This document shows positions 32,171-43,024 of a stretch of 64,000 bases of DNA, piece by piece. Below the pieces are notes generated by a model that was not told the origin of the DNA, made no database searches, and saw nothing but the letters and a program-made list of their open reading frames with translations. Origin of the DNA: Rhizobium tropici CIAT 899 (lineage in GTDB: Bacteria > Pseudomonadota > Alphaproteobacteria > Rhizobiales > Rhizobiaceae); NCBI RefSeq assembly GCF_000330885.1, contig NC_020059.1:671001-735000 (forward strand), read 5' to 3'. A program made the position numbers and the translations under genes. How positions within the stretch are numbered: the first letter of the stretch is position 1; each line of letters starts with the position of its first letter.

Positions 32171-34084
32171 ATGTTTGAAAGCAAAGCCAGGACCGGATTT
32201 TATCCCCACGACGCGCAAACCTCTGAAGTTTCGCAGCGCGCTGGAACACGCGCCTCTCCTTATGGTCAAGACGATGATTTGGGTAATGCGGCCGGTCTGC
32301 GCGCTGCCAACACCGACGATCCGCGTGATGCGGAACTGCGCGCCATCCTGCGCAGACGGTTGAATGGCGATCCCTATCCGGTGTCGGGCCATAGAAGATC
32401 GCAGGAGCGCGAGCCAGCGGCGCAGGCCGAAAATATCTCGGACGTCTACTATGCGGAACGCCGCCGGTTGCCGGAACGGGTATCGGAACCGGCGCCCGAT
32501 TTACTGGAATTCGTTCCCGATCTGCTTGAGAGCATGCCGGAGCTTCCGCCGCAAACCGGATCCGCTCCCGTTGCCGTTGAACACATGTCGCCGACTGGGC
32601 GCTGGTCTCTCAGCCTCCGTGCGCTCTGTTTCGTTGCCGCAACCGCGCTGATGGGGGCGGTCGTTCCCATCCTGCTTGCGCCTCCGCCGCGTTATGTCTC
32701 GCAGGCAGTGCTCCATGCGGAAGGCGACGGCCGCGCGCGTCAGGTCCTGCTGGATGTTGCGGCAAAGCGTGTTGTCGCTCCTTCCGTATTGTCCGACGTC
32801 GTTGCCAGGATGAAGCTTGACCGCGATCCGGAATTTACCGGCAGCCGGGCGGGTGCCCTCGGCGTTGCCGTCGAGTTGCTTTCCGGCAGCGGCAACGCGT
32901 CCGATGCGCCCTCGCGCGCGCAGGCCACGCTGCGCAAGGACGTTGCCGTCGAGATCGATAGTCAGACGGGTCTGCTGCGCCTGATCGTTACCTCGGGCGA
33001 TCCCGCCAGATCGGCCGATATTGCCAATCGGCTGGTTATCGCAACCCTCTATGATCCGGGTGTTGCGAAGGCGGCCGGTACGTCGCTTGGGGTTGAAACG
33101 GCGGTTGATCGCAGCCGCAAGGAACTCGATCGCGCCTCTGCCGCCCTTGCCGAATTCAAGGCGCGCTATGGCGAAGACAGGATTGCCGCGGCCGAGACGC
33201 TCCGGCGGCAGCGTCAGCAGCTGGATGTGCAGATAAAGGCAGCCGATCTGGCGGTACGAACCGCCAAGGCCCGTCTCGTAGCTGTCAAATCGGCCACGCC
33301 GGCATCGGTGCTGAGCGGCGCATTGTCTGGCGATCTTTCGTCGCCAGGTCTTGATGACCTGCGCAGCCGCTACAACGCCGCAAAGTCACAACTGACACAG
33401 CTTTCTGTGCAGCTTGGCCCGCGCCATCCCCGCCTGCTGGCGCAACAGGCAACGGTCGATGATCTCGCGGCCAATATGCGTAGTCAGTTGCAGCGGCTCG
33501 CCGTCAGCAGCGAGGCGGACGTGAAAGCGGCTCTGGAAAAGCAAGCCGCTCTCTCGGCGCAAATGACGGCTTCCAGTCAGACGGGGAGTGATATCGATCT
33601 CGGTCGCCTCGGGCAGCTGCAGGATGCCGTGACGACAGCGCAGACCCGCTACGAGGCCGATCAGCAGAATGCCGGCATGACGATTTCCGAAGTCAGGCCG
33701 CCGCTGACGGTATTGTCCCAGGCCGTCGCGGCCGCCGCCCCGTTGGATAACCGGCTCGTGAGCAATCAGGCTGTCGGTTTCCTCATAGGTCTTGGTCTGG
33801 CACTCTGCGCCGTATTCCTGCGCAAATGGCTGGCTGGTGCTGCGCCGACAGAAGATCAGGCAGCTGATGAAAGCACCGTGCCGGAGGCCTACGCTTTTCG
33901 CCATGAGGATGATCTGGAGCCTCAGTTATTGCCGGCGATCGCACCTGAACCACCGGCTGCTCTCGTCCATGATGCGGATCGGCTCGATATTGCGGACGAG
34001 TGGGGCCTCATCCGGCAAGAGCTTGCATCGCTGCGTGCCAAGGTCGAAACCTACGCTGTACGCAGACATCCGGACCGCGCCTGA
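32171..34084 (+). CDS. Wzz-like polysaccharide co-polymerase
   Basis: The 637-residue protein has a long cytoplasmic N-terminus (about 140 residues, Pro/Glu/Arg rich) and a membrane helix around residues 145-170 (RALCFVAATALMGAVVPILL). A large coiled-coil periplasmic domain follows, with a second helix near residue 540 (QAVGFLIGLGLALCAVFL). This is the polysaccharide co-polymerase (Wzz/GumC-type) topology that controls chain length and export of surface glycans. There is no Walker A, so it is not an autophosphorylating BY-kinase. It follows the glycosyltransferase, suggesting one exopolysaccharide function; the polymer is unknown. Confidence 0.7.
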   Translation: MFESKARTGFYPHDAQTSEVSQRAGTRASPYGQDDDLGNAAGLRAANTDDPRDAELRAILRRRLNGDPYPVSGHRRSQEREPAAQAENISDVYYAERRRLPERVSEPAPDLLEFVPDLLESMPELPPQTGSAPVAVEHMSPTGRWSLSLRALCFVAATALMGAVVPILLAPPPRYVSQAVLHAEGDGRARQVLLDVAAKRVVAPSVLSDVVARMKLDRDPEFTGSRAGALGVAVELLSGSGNASDAPSRAQATLRKDVAVEIDSQTGLLRLIVTSGDPARSADIANRLVIATLYDPGVAKAAGTSLGVETAVDRSRKELDRASAALAEFKARYGEDRIAAAETLRRQRQQLDVQIKAADLAVRTAKARLVAVKSATPASVLSGALSGDLSSPGLDDLRSRYNAAKSQLTQLSVQLGPRHPRLLAQQATVDDLAANMRSQLQRLAVSSEADVKAALEKQAALSAQMTASSQTGSDIDLGRLGQLQDAVTTAQTRYEADQQNAGMTISEVRPPLTVLSQAVAAAAPLDNRLVSNQAVGFLIGLGLALCAVFLRKWLAGAAPTEDQAADESTVPEAYAFRHEDDLEPQLLPAIAPEPPAALVHDADRLDIADEWGLIRQELASLRAKVETYAVRRHPDRA

Positions 34085-34201
34085 TCGTCTCACCGTTTTC
34101 CCTTGCAATTACCGCTTTCAGACACCATAGGGCGTTTGCAGGCCATTCCATGGAGTGGATGGCTTGTAGATTGCCAGCGAATTCATGATCGGGAGACGAG
34201 C

Positions 34202-35101
34202 GTGACGACAGTGATCGACGGGAAGAAGGCAGCCGCATCGGTGATCGAGGCCGTGAAGGCTGCGGCGGCGGGACTTGAGGTTGAGGCCGGTGTGAAGACC
34301 GGACTTGCGGTCGTCATCGTCGGGGACGATCCGGCCAGCCACGCCTATGTGAGCTCCAAGAGCAAGATGGCCAAGGAGTGCGGCTTCAAGTCGGTCCAGC
34401 ACACGCTGCCGGCGGAAACGACGCAAGATGAGCTGGCAAGGCTCGTCCAGTCGCTGAACGACGATCCCTCCATCCACGGCATCCTCGTCCAGCTGCCGCT
34501 GCCGAAGCATCTCGATTCGGATGACATCATCCAATCGATCAAGCCGGAGAAGGATGTCGACGGCCTGCATGTCGTCAATGCCGGCAAGCTTGCAACCGGC
34601 GATCTCGAAACCGGACTGATCTCCTGCACGCCGGCCGGCGCCATGCTTTTGGTACGTTCGATCCACGGCGAGGACCTGTCGGGTCTGAATGCGGTCGTCA
34701 TCGGCCGCTCCAACCTGTTCGGCAAGCCGATGGCGCAATTGCTGCTCAATGCCAATGCGACGGTGACGACAGCACATTCGCGCACGAAGGATCTCGCCTC
34801 CGTGGCAAGAGGCGCCGATATTCTGGTGGCGGCTGTGGGACGTCCGGAGATGGTGAAGGCCAACTGGGTGAAGCCTGGTGCCACCGTCATCGATGTCGGC
34901 ATCAACCGGATCGCGGCACCCGAGCGCGGCGAGGGCAAGAGCCGGCTGGTGGGCGATGTCGCCTATGGTGAAGCCTCCGAAGTCGCCGCCGCCATCACGC
35001 CGGTTCCGGGCGGTGTCGGCCCGATGACGATCGCGATGCTGATGGCCAATACCGTCATCGCTGCCCATCGCGCTGCAGGTAAGAAGCCGCCGAAGTTTTA
35101 A
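34202..35101 (+). CDS. folD: FolD, methylenetetrahydrofolate dehydrogenase/cyclohydrolase
   Basis: FolD interconverts methylene-, methenyl- and formyl-tetrahydrofolate. The 299-residue protein has the N-terminal [20 protein letters not shown] with the catalytic lysine-containing YVSSKSK segment, [26 protein letters not shown], the NADP-binding [14 protein letters not shown] and [15 protein letters not shown]. The GTG at 34202 is used: it has GGGAG six bases upstream and gives the normal length, while the open frame to 34103 is not conserved. It is convergent with aglR and the two stop codons overlap. Confidence 0.97.
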   Translation: MTTVIDGKKAAASVIEAVKAAAAGLEVEAGVKTGLAVVIVGDDPASHAYVSSKSKMAKECGFKSVQHTLPAETTQDELARLVQSLNDDPSIHGILVQLPLPKHLDSDDIIQSIKPEKDVDGLHVVNAGKLATGDLETGLISCTPAGAMLLVRSIHGEDLSGLNAVVIGRSNLFGKPMAQLLLNANATVTTAHSRTKDLASVARGADILVAAVGRPEMVKANWVKPGATVIDVGINRIAAPERGEGKSRLVGDVAYGEASEVAAAITPVPGGVGPMTIAMLMANTVIAAHRAAGKKPPKF

Positions 35102-36126
35102 GCCGGTGCAACGCCGGTCGAGGCGCGCACGATCAATTCGGCTTTCCATAATTCCTGTGCCGGAAATGTCTCCGTATGCTTGATTTCGCCGATCAGTCGT
35201 TCGGCGATGCGCACGCCCGCTGCGCGCAGCGATGAGCGCGTGGTCGTCAACGGCACGGTGAAGTTTTCCGGCTTGAGCAAGGTCAGCACGTCGTCGTGGG
35301 CGATCATCGATATGTCTTCGCCCAGTTTCAGCTTTGCCTGATTGATGGCGCGAACGGCGCCGAGCGCCAATACGGTACTGGAGCAGAGCACCGCAGTCGG
35401 CCGCTTGTCCTTTTCCATTTGCAGGATGCGCTCCATGGCTAAGAGGCCCTGTTCATCCGTCATCGGCGTATGGCTGACGCAGGCTTCGTCGAGCGCCAGG
35501 CCACGCTCGGCAAGGGCTGCATCCATGCCGTTCTTCCGGCGAATGGCGAAATCGAAATAGATCGGGCCGTTCAAAAGGGCGAAGCGCCGGTGTCCGAGCT
35601 GCAGCAGCAGCTTCGTGGCGTCGTAGAAGGCGGCTTCATTGTCAATGTCGAGGAATGGATAGTCGGGCTCGGAGCCGATGGAACGTCCATGCACCAGGAA
35701 GGGCATGGATAGAGACTTCAGCATCTCCAGGCGCGGATCGTGACCACGCATATAATTGACGAAGAGGGCATCGACATTGCCGCTGGCCGCCAATCGCCTG
35801 AGGGCGCCGACTTCATCGTTCGGATCCGCAGGCGTCAGGACGAAATGGAAATCGTGCCGCAAAGCCTCTTCTCCCAGCCCCGTCAGGAACTCGCTGAAAT
35901 GCACGTCCGAAGAGTTGCCGGGCGAGGTTGGCATCACAAGTCCGATCGAGCCGGCCTTGCCCGTCGCAAGTCTTTGGGCTGCCTTGTTGGGCCGATAGCC
36001 GGTTTCGCGAACCGCTTTGAGAACGCGTTCGCGAGTTTCGCGATTGACTTCCGGATATCCGTTCAATGCCCGGCTGACTGTCGTCTGCGACAGCCCGAGC
36101 ATCTGCGATAGCTGTTTCAGATTCAC
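35098..36126 (-). CDS. aglR: AglR, LacI-family repressor of the alpha-glucoside operon
   Basis: A LacI/GalR repressor of 342 residues. The N-terminal helix-turn-helix has [21 protein letters not shown] and [17 protein letters not shown]. The ligand-binding domain has the usual LacI features. A frame is open upstream, but the GTG at 36126 follows GGAGG and gives a HTH that starts at once, as in the family. It is divergent from aglE. Two LacI-type operators with the core AAAGCGCTTT lie between them. Its ligand is probably an alpha-glucoside or a derivative; autoregulation is likely. Confidence 0.9.
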   Translation of the reverse strand: MNLKQLSQMLGLSQTTVSRALNGYPEVNRETRERVLKAVRETGYRPNKAAQRLATGKAGSIGLVMPTSPGNSSDVHFSEFLTGLGEEALRHDFHFVLTPADPNDEVGALRRLAASGNVDALFVNYMRGHDPRLEMLKSLSMPFLVHGRSIGSEPDYPFLDIDNEAAFYDATKLLLQLGHRRFALLNGPIYFDFAIRRKNGMDAALAERGLALDEACVSHTPMTDEQGLLAMERILQMEKDKRPTAVLCSSTVLALGAVRAINQAKLKLGEDISMIAHDDVLTLLKPENFTVPLTTTRSSLRAAGVRIAERLIGEIKHTETFPAQELWKAELIVRASTGVAPA

Positions 36127-36194
36127 GGTATTCCAGCTCCTCCCACTGCACGCCGCCAAGATGCCGAGACAACCTCCTGAAAAGCCCCAGGCTT

Positions 36195-36207
36195 CCAAAG
36201 CGCTTTC
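36195..36207. promoter_or_regulatory. AglR operator, aglR-proximal
   Basis: CCAAAGCGCTTTC, a near-perfect palindrome around the central CG typical of LacI-family operators. It lies 69 bases upstream of the aglR start and shares a ten-base core with the second site near aglE. Confidence 0.7.
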
Positions 36208-36356
36208 AATTATGTAACAGGAGAAGTGCGTGAGACAAGATAAATAGCAAAAAATCGATCTGTATTCCATGTTGCAGCGCGAGAATTGCTGTGTACATCC
36301 GCCAAAATCTGAAAATCGCTTGACTTTAGCCCGCGCTCAATGGATGAGAGAGGTAG

Positions 36357-36370
36357 CCAAAGCGCTTTGA
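36357..36370. promoter_or_regulatory. AglR operator, aglE-proximal
   Basis: CCAAAGCGCTTTGA contains the perfect palindrome CAAAGCGCTTTG. It lies 67 bases before the aglE start and just downstream of a TTGACT at 36320, a possible -35 box. Repressor bound here would block the promoter. Confidence 0.75.
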
Positions 36371-36436
36371 GGAATGGAGCGCGTAGCACAAGACCGTGTT
36401 TGGGCTCATGGGTTTCGTTATTTGGGAGGACAACGC

Positions 36437-37798
36437 ATGAAAAAGATGTTCTTGATGACCGTTGCTGCCGCTGCCTTGGTGGCTGGCACGGCGATGGCGG
36501 CCGATCTGAAGTTCCAGCCCGGCCAAGACTCCAAGTTCAACTGGAAAAGCTACGACGAGTTCAAGTCGGCGCATGCCGACCTGAAGGGCGAGACGCTGAC
36601 TATCTTCGGCCCCTGGCGCGGTGAGGACGAGGCTCTCTTCACCAGCGTCCTCAACTATTTCACCGAAGCGACCGGCGTGAACGCCAAATATTCGTCCTCG
36701 GAAAACTACGAGCAGCAGATCGTCATCGACACGCAGGCCGGTTCGCCGCCGAACGTCGCTATCCTGCCGCAGCCGGGTCTTCTCGCAAACCTTGCCAGCA
36801 AGGGTTATCTGACGCCGCTCGGCGATGATCTCGCAAGCTGGGTCAAGACCAATTACGGTGCCGGCGACAGCTGGGTCGGCTACGGCACCTATAAGGGCAA
36901 GGATGGCAAGGATGCCTTCTATGCCTTCCCCTACAAGGCCGATTTGAAGTCGCTGGTCTGGTACGTTCCGGAAAACTTCGAGGAAGCCGGCTACAAGGTC
37001 CCGACGACCATGGAGGACCTGATCAAGCTTTCGGATCAGATCGTCAAGGACGGCGGAACCCCTTGGTGCATCGGTCTCGGTTCGGGCGGCGCGACAGGCT
37101 GGCCGGCAACCGACTGGGTCGAAGATCTGATGCTGCGCCTGAATACGCCACAGGATTACGATCACTGGGTCGATAACTCGCTGAAGTTCAACGACCCGAA
37201 GGTCGTTGCGGCGATCGAGGAATTCGGCAAGTTCGCGAAGAACCCGAAATATGTTGCCGGCGGCGTTGCAGCTGTCGCCTCGACCGATTTCCGCGACAGC
37301 CCGAAGGGCCTCTTCACGGTTCCGCCGAAGTGCTACCTGCACAAGCAGGCATCCTTCATTCCGTCCTTCTTCCCGGAAGGCACCAAGCTTGGCCAGGATG
37401 CGGACTTCTTCTACTTCCCGCCCTCCGCCGCGCATCCTGAACTCGGCAAGCCGGTTCTCGGCGCCGGCACGCTCGCTGCCATCACCAAGGATTCGAAGGC
37501 TGCACGCGCCTTCGTCCAGTTCCTGCAGACGCCGATAGCCCAGGAGGTCTGGATGGCCCAGTCCGGCTTCCTGACGCCGTACAAGGCCGTCAATACCGCG
37601 GCTTATGCCAACGACACACTGCGCAAGGAAGGCGAGACCCTGACCACGGCCACCACGTTCCGCTTCGACGGTTCCGACCTGATGCCGGGCAAGATCGGTG
37701 CGGGTTCGTTCTGGACCGGCATGGTGGATTTCGTCGGCGGCAAGTCTGCTCAGGATGTAGCCGATAGTATCCAGAAGTCCTGGGACGCCATCAAGTAA
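36437..37798 (+). CDS. aglE: AglE, alpha-glucoside-binding protein of the ABC transporter
   Basis: This is the periplasmic solute-binding protein for alpha-glucosides (sucrose, maltose or trehalose type). The 453-residue protein has a signal peptide (MKKMFLM, hydrophobic core, cleavage near AMA-AD). It has family-1 binding protein features such as TIFGPWRGEDEALF and VVAAIEEFGKF. GGAGGA upstream of the ATG is a strong ribosome site. It is the first gene of aglEFGAK, with a hairpin after it that may raise binding-protein mRNA levels over the rest. Confidence 0.92.
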   Translation: MKKMFLMTVAAAALVAGTAMAADLKFQPGQDSKFNWKSYDEFKSAHADLKGETLTIFGPWRGEDEALFTSVLNYFTEATGVNAKYSSSENYEQQIVIDTQAGSPPNVAILPQPGLLANLASKGYLTPLGDDLASWVKTNYGAGDSWVGYGTYKGKDGKDAFYAFPYKADLKSLVWYVPENFEEAGYKVPTTMEDLIKLSDQIVKDGGTPWCIGLGSGGATGWPATDWVEDLMLRLNTPQDYDHWVDNSLKFNDPKVVAAIEEFGKFAKNPKYVAGGVAAVASTDFRDSPKGLFTVPPKCYLHKQASFIPSFFPEGTKLGQDADFFYFPPSAAHPELGKPVLGAGTLAAITKDSKAARAFVQFLQTPIAQEVWMAQSGFLTPYKAVNTAAYANDTLRKEGETLTTATTFRFDGSDLMPGKIGAGSFWTGMVDFVGGKSAQDVADSIQKSWDAIK

Positions 37799-37814
37799 GA
37801 CATCATAGCCCTAT

Positions 37815-37839
37815 CGCCGCCGGCAACTCGCCGGCGGCG
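37815..37839 (+). terminator. Intercistronic hairpin aglE-aglF
   Basis: A perfect 10-bp stem (CGCCGCCGGC / GCCGGCGGCG) with a five-base AACTC loop and no T-run. It sits 17 bases after aglE. It probably stabilises the aglE mRNA or partly terminates, which would favour the binding protein. Confidence 0.65.
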
Positions 37840-37922
37840 CCATACTGCATATGACGACGCGCCCTTCAGCGCGGCCGATGCCCGACTGATGGACAAAAGC
37901 AGATAATTCGGGGAGGGAAGGG

Positions 37923-38939
37923 ATGTTTTCGCAGATCGTATCGGCGATTGGCGCCATGATATTCGGCGTTGCCATTTGCGCCGCTTATTTCTGGTTTTCC
38001 AACAAGCTTTTGGACTTGATCTTTCCCGCAAGGGAAGGGGACGACGTTCATCGAGCGGCGGTCAACCTTCGCCGCCGCGGTCTCATCCGCCCCTGGCTGT
38101 TCCTGGGGCCGGCACTGTTCCTGCTCGTCGTCTATCTCGTCTATCCCGTCGTCGCGACCTTCATCCTGTCTTTCTATGGCCCGGACGGCAGCAAGTTTGT
38201 CGGCGGCGCCAATTATCTCTGGGCGCTCAACGACACCGAATTCCGCCAGTCGATCTTCAACAACATTCTCTGGCTTGCCGTCGTGCCGGCCGCCTGCACC
38301 TTCTTCGGTCTCGTTATCGCCGTCATGACCGACCGTATCTGGTGGGGCAATATCGCCAAGGCCGTCATCTTCATGCCGATGGCGATCTCTTTCGTCGGCG
38401 CGTCCGTCATCTGGAAGTTCATCTATGAGTATCGCGGCGGCACCGACACGCAGATCGGTCTTTTGAATGCCATCGTCCAGCTTTTCGGCGGAACGCCGGA
38501 AGTCTGGATCACCATCCCCCTCTGGAACAACTTCTTCCTGATGGTCATGCTGATCTGGATCCAGACCGGTTTTGCCATGGTCATCCTCTCGGCGGCTCTG
38601 CGCGGCATTCCGGAGGAGACAATCGAAGCGGCCGTCATCGACGGCGCCAATGGCTGGCAGATCTTCTGGAAGATCATGGTGCCGCAGGTCTGGGGCACGA
38701 TTGCCACAGTCTGGACCACCATCACCATCCTCGTCCTCAAGGTGTTCGACATCGTTCTCACCATGACCAATGGTCAATGGAACACGATGGTGCTCGCCAA
38801 TCTGATGTTCAACTGGATGTTCCGCGGCGGCGGCGACAGCGGCCGAAGCGCCGTTATCGCGCTCGTCATCATGGTCGCGGTCACGCCGATCATGATCTGG
38901 AACATTCGCCGTGCAAACGCTGAGACGAAGGGGCGCTGA
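37923..38939 (+). CDS. aglF: AglF, alpha-glucoside ABC permease
   Basis: A MalF-type membrane permease of 338 residues with about seven helices. The EAA loop is visible as EETIEAAVIDGANGWQIFWKIM. It pairs with AglG to form the channel. GGGGAGGGAAGGG lies just before the ATG. One base separates its stop from the aglG start. Confidence 0.93.
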   Translation: MFSQIVSAIGAMIFGVAICAAYFWFSNKLLDLIFPAREGDDVHRAAVNLRRRGLIRPWLFLGPALFLLVVYLVYPVVATFILSFYGPDGSKFVGGANYLWALNDTEFRQSIFNNILWLAVVPAACTFFGLVIAVMTDRIWWGNIAKAVIFMPMAISFVGASVIWKFIYEYRGGTDTQIGLLNAIVQLFGGTPEVWITIPLWNNFFLMVMLIWIQTGFAMVILSAALRGIPEETIEAAVIDGANGWQIFWKIMVPQVWGTIATVWTTITILVLKVFDIVLTMTNGQWNTMVLANLMFNWMFRGGGDSGRSAVIALVIMVAVTPIMIWNIRRANAETKGR

Positions 38940-38940
38940 C

Positions 38941-40095
38941 ATGATTGGAAATCTCGGTCGCATCGGCCCCGCTCGCATCTTCGTTCATGCCGCGGTGCTG
39001 CTCATCGTCCTTCTCTGGCTATTGCCGACGCTCGGTATCTTCGTCACTGCGTTGCGTGATAAGGACCAGATCGTCGCTTCCGGCTGGTGGACGGCCTTTG
39101 CCGGTTCCTCGCGCACGACGGCTGCCCGTCTCGACGGTCCGGACAAGGCAAAGCCGGACGGCGCAAATTTCGTGATATCAGGCACTCTCGCCGTCGAAGG
39201 CGGCGGCAAGATCCAGTCCTTCGGCCTGCGCGTGCAGGAGCCGGCAGCCTATAAGGCAGGCTCGCCAGCCGAGTTGGAAAATGGCGAGACGCTGACGATC
39301 AACTCTGATGGCAGCTATCGCTATCAGAAGAACGGCGCGTTTGGAGCGGATGCCCGGGCCAAGCGCGTCTATTTGACAGTCGCCACGCCGCCGCAATTCA
39401 CGCTCGACAACTATCGCAACGTGCTGGGCGGGGAGGGGATCGGCCAGTCCTTCATCAATTCGCTGACGGTGACGATCCCGGCGACCGTCATTCCGATCCT
39501 GATCGCCGCCTTTGCGGCCTACGCACTGGCCTGGATGGAATTTCCCGGCCGCGCGATCCTGATTGCGCTTGTCGTCGGCCTGATCGTCGTGCCGCTGCAG
39601 ATGTCGCTGATCCCGCTTCTGCGCATCTATAACGAAATCGGCCAGTTGTTCGGCGTGTCGTCAAAGACCTATCCCGGCATCTGGTTGGCGCACACGGCCT
39701 TCGGCCTGCCGCTCGCCATCTATCTGTTGCGCAACTATATTTCCGGCCTGCCCAAGGAGATCATCGAATCCGCCCGCGTCGACGGCGCCAGCGATTTCGA
39801 TATCTTCGTCAAGATCATCCTGCCGTTGTCCTTCCCGGCGCTCGCCTCCTTCGCGATCTTCCAGTTCCTCTGGGTATGGAACGACCTCCTGATCGCGATG
39901 GTGTTCCTCGGCACCGACAAGGATCACCTCGTCCTGACGGCCGCTCTCAACGCGTTGCTCGGCTCGCGCGGCGGTAATTGGGAAATCCTGACGGCATCGG
40001 CCTTCGTCACCATCATTATTCCGCTCCTCGTCTTCTTCGGTCTGCAGCGCTATCTCGTGCGCGGTCTGCTCGCCGGGTCGGTGAAGGGGGGCTGA
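38941..40095 (+). CDS. aglG: AglG, alpha-glucoside ABC permease
   Basis: A MalG-type permease of 384 residues. The EAA loop reads EIIESARVDGASDFDIFVKII, and the C-terminal half has about five helices. Between the first and second helix (residues about 40-160) is an unusually large periplasmic region with GGKIQSFGLRVQEPAAYKAG and NSDGSYRYQKNG. This is longer than in MalG and could contact the binding protein or substrate. The ATG at 38941 is the natural start; the frame to 38911 overlaps aglF. Confidence 0.93.
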   Translation: MIGNLGRIGPARIFVHAAVLLIVLLWLLPTLGIFVTALRDKDQIVASGWWTAFAGSSRTTAARLDGPDKAKPDGANFVISGTLAVEGGGKIQSFGLRVQEPAAYKAGSPAELENGETLTINSDGSYRYQKNGAFGADARAKRVYLTVATPPQFTLDNYRNVLGGEGIGQSFINSLTVTIPATVIPILIAAFAAYALAWMEFPGRAILIALVVGLIVVPLQMSLIPLLRIYNEIGQLFGVSSKTYPGIWLAHTAFGLPLAIYLLRNYISGLPKEIIESARVDGASDFDIFVKIILPLSFPALASFAIFQFLWVWNDLLIAMVFLGTDKDHLVLTAALNALLGSRGGNWEILTASAFVTIIIPLLVFFGLQRYLVRGLLAGSVKGG

Positions 40096-40131
40096 TCCAA
40101 AATCATATTATCCAGACGGGACCCATTCAGC

Positions 40132-41784
40132 ATGAGCATTGCCCTTCAATCGGCTTTAGAAGTTGACAAGGACTGGTGGCGCGGCGCGGTGATCTATCAG
40201 ATCTATCCGCGCTCCTACCAGGACTCCAACGGTGACGGCATTGGCGATCTCAAGGGCATCGCCGTTCGCCTGCCGCATGTCGCGTCGCTCGGCGTCGACG
40301 CGATCTGGATTTCGCCGTTCTTCACCTCGCCGATGCGCGATTTCGGCTATGACGTCTCCAATTACGAGGACGTTGATCCGATCTTCGGCTCGCTGGCCGA
40401 TTTCGATGCGATGGTGACGGAAGCTCATCGCCTCGGCATCAAGGTGATGATCGATCTCGTGTTGTCGCACAGCTCGGACCGTCATCCCTGGTTCGTCGAA
40501 AGCCGCTCGAGCAAGGATAACCCTAAGGCCGATTGGTATGTCTGGGCCGATGCCAAGCCGGACGGCACACCGCCCAACAACTGGCTGTCGATCTTTGGCG
40601 GCTCTGCCTGGGCGTGGGATCCGACCCGCATGCAGTACTACATGCACAACTTCCTGACCTCGCAGCCGGATATGAACCTGCACAATCCCGAAGTGCAGGA
40701 TCGCTTGCTTGACGTCGTCCGTTTCTGGCTCGACCGTGGCGTCGATGGCTTCCGTCTCGACACCATCAACTTCTATTTCCACGATAAGGAATTGCGCGAC
40801 AACCCGGCGCTGGAGCCTTCGCGGCGCAACGCCTCCACAGCGCCGGCCGTCAATCCCTATAACTTCCAGGAGCATCTCTACGACAAGAATCGTCCCGAGA
40901 ACCTGGAGTTTCTGAAACGCTTCCGCGCCGTGCTCGACGAATATCCGGCGATTGCCGCCGTCGGCGAAGTCGGCGATAGCCAGCGCGGCCTCGAAATCGT
41001 CGGCGAGTACACATCCGGCGGCGACAAGATGCACATGTGCTACGCCTTCGAATTCCTCGCGCCGGACGCCCTTTCGCCGGATCGCGTCGAAGAGGTGATG
41101 AACGACTTCGACACGGCAGCTCCGCAAGGCTGGGCCTGCTGGGCCTTCTCCAACCACGACGTCGTGCGCCATGTCAGCCGCTGGGGCAATCTGGTGGCCG
41201 ACCGGGATGCCTTCGCCAAGCTCTATGCGGCGCTGCTGCTCACCCTGCGCGGTTCGGTCTGCCTCTATCAGGGCGAAGAGCTAGCGCTGACGGAAGCCGA
41301 TCTTGCCTATCAGGATCTGCAGGATCCCTACGGCATCCAGTTCTGGCCGGAGTTCAAGGGCCGCGATGGTTGCCGCACGCCGATGGTCTGGGATAGCCAA
41401 GTGGCGCAGGGCGGCTTCTCGACGGTGAAGCCCTGGCTGCCGGTGCCGGTCGAACACATTCTGCGCGCCGTCAGCGTCCAGCAGGGCGATGAAAATTCGG
41501 TGCTGGAGCAGTATCGCCGCTTCCTCGCCTTCCGCAAGCAGCACCCGGCTTTCGCCAAGGGCGAAATCGCCTTTTCGGAGCCGCAGGGCGACGTGCTGAT
41601 CTACACCCGCACTTATGCCGGCGAGACCATTCTCTGCGTCTTCAACATGAGCCCTGTCGAAACGCTGGCAACCTTGCCTGATGGCAATTGGCAGGCGTTG
41701 ACGGGACATGGATTTACCAGCAACAACTACGGCAACAAGATCGATATTCCGGCCTGGGGCGCCTGTTTCGCGCGTCTTGCCTGA
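40132..41784 (+). CDS. aglA: AglA, alpha-glucosidase (GH13)
   Basis: The 550-residue cytoplasmic glycoside hydrolase family 13 enzyme splits the imported alpha-glucoside. Conserved GH13 regions are visible: VMIDLVLSHSSDRHPWF, GVDGFRLDTINF with the nucleophile aspartate, AVGEVGDS with the acid/base glutamate and FSNHDVVR with the third aspartate. No signal peptide. It lies 36 bases after aglG in the operon. The product, glucose, can enter the Entner-Doudoroff enzymes encoded at 45-49 kb after phosphorylation. Confidence 0.95.
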   Translation: MSIALQSALEVDKDWWRGAVIYQIYPRSYQDSNGDGIGDLKGIAVRLPHVASLGVDAIWISPFFTSPMRDFGYDVSNYEDVDPIFGSLADFDAMVTEAHRLGIKVMIDLVLSHSSDRHPWFVESRSSKDNPKADWYVWADAKPDGTPPNNWLSIFGGSAWAWDPTRMQYYMHNFLTSQPDMNLHNPEVQDRLLDVVRFWLDRGVDGFRLDTINFYFHDKELRDNPALEPSRRNASTAPAVNPYNFQEHLYDKNRPENLEFLKRFRAVLDEYPAIAAVGEVGDSQRGLEIVGEYTSGGDKMHMCYAFEFLAPDALSPDRVEEVMNDFDTAAPQGWACWAFSNHDVVRHVSRWGNLVADRDAFAKLYAALLLTLRGSVCLYQGEELALTEADLAYQDLQDPYGIQFWPEFKGRDGCRTPMVWDSQVAQGGFSTVKPWLPVPVEHILRAVSVQQGDENSVLEQYRRFLAFRKQHPAFAKGEIAFSEPQGDVLIYTRTYAGETILCVFNMSPVETLATLPDGNWQALTGHGFTSNNYGNKIDIPAWGACFARLA

Positions 41785-41805
41785 CCTTTGGGAGGAGGAA
41801 GCATA

Positions 41806-42894
<1,089 letters not shown>

Positions 42895-42910
42895 GCGCTT
42901 ACCGGATGCC

Positions 42911-42953
42911 CCGGCCCAAGTAAAAATGAACAACAAAATTCATCTTGGGCCGG
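42911..42953 (+). terminator. Terminator-like hairpin of the agl operon
   Basis: CCGGCCCAAG and CTTGGGCCGG form a perfect 10-bp stem, with an inner ATGAA/TTCAT stem in the loop. It lies 17 bases after aglK. No long T-run follows. Confidence 0.65.
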
Positions 42954-43024
42954 CGCACTCAAACCTTCTGTTAAAGACCGGCTGATAGTCTCCTCTTCAT
43001 AATATACTTCAGGGGTCTACCAAG

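Noticed and set aside
32171..34084. Co-polymerase gene as a BY-kinase
   Set aside because: There is no Walker A or tyrosine cluster after the second membrane helix; only the co-polymerase part is present.
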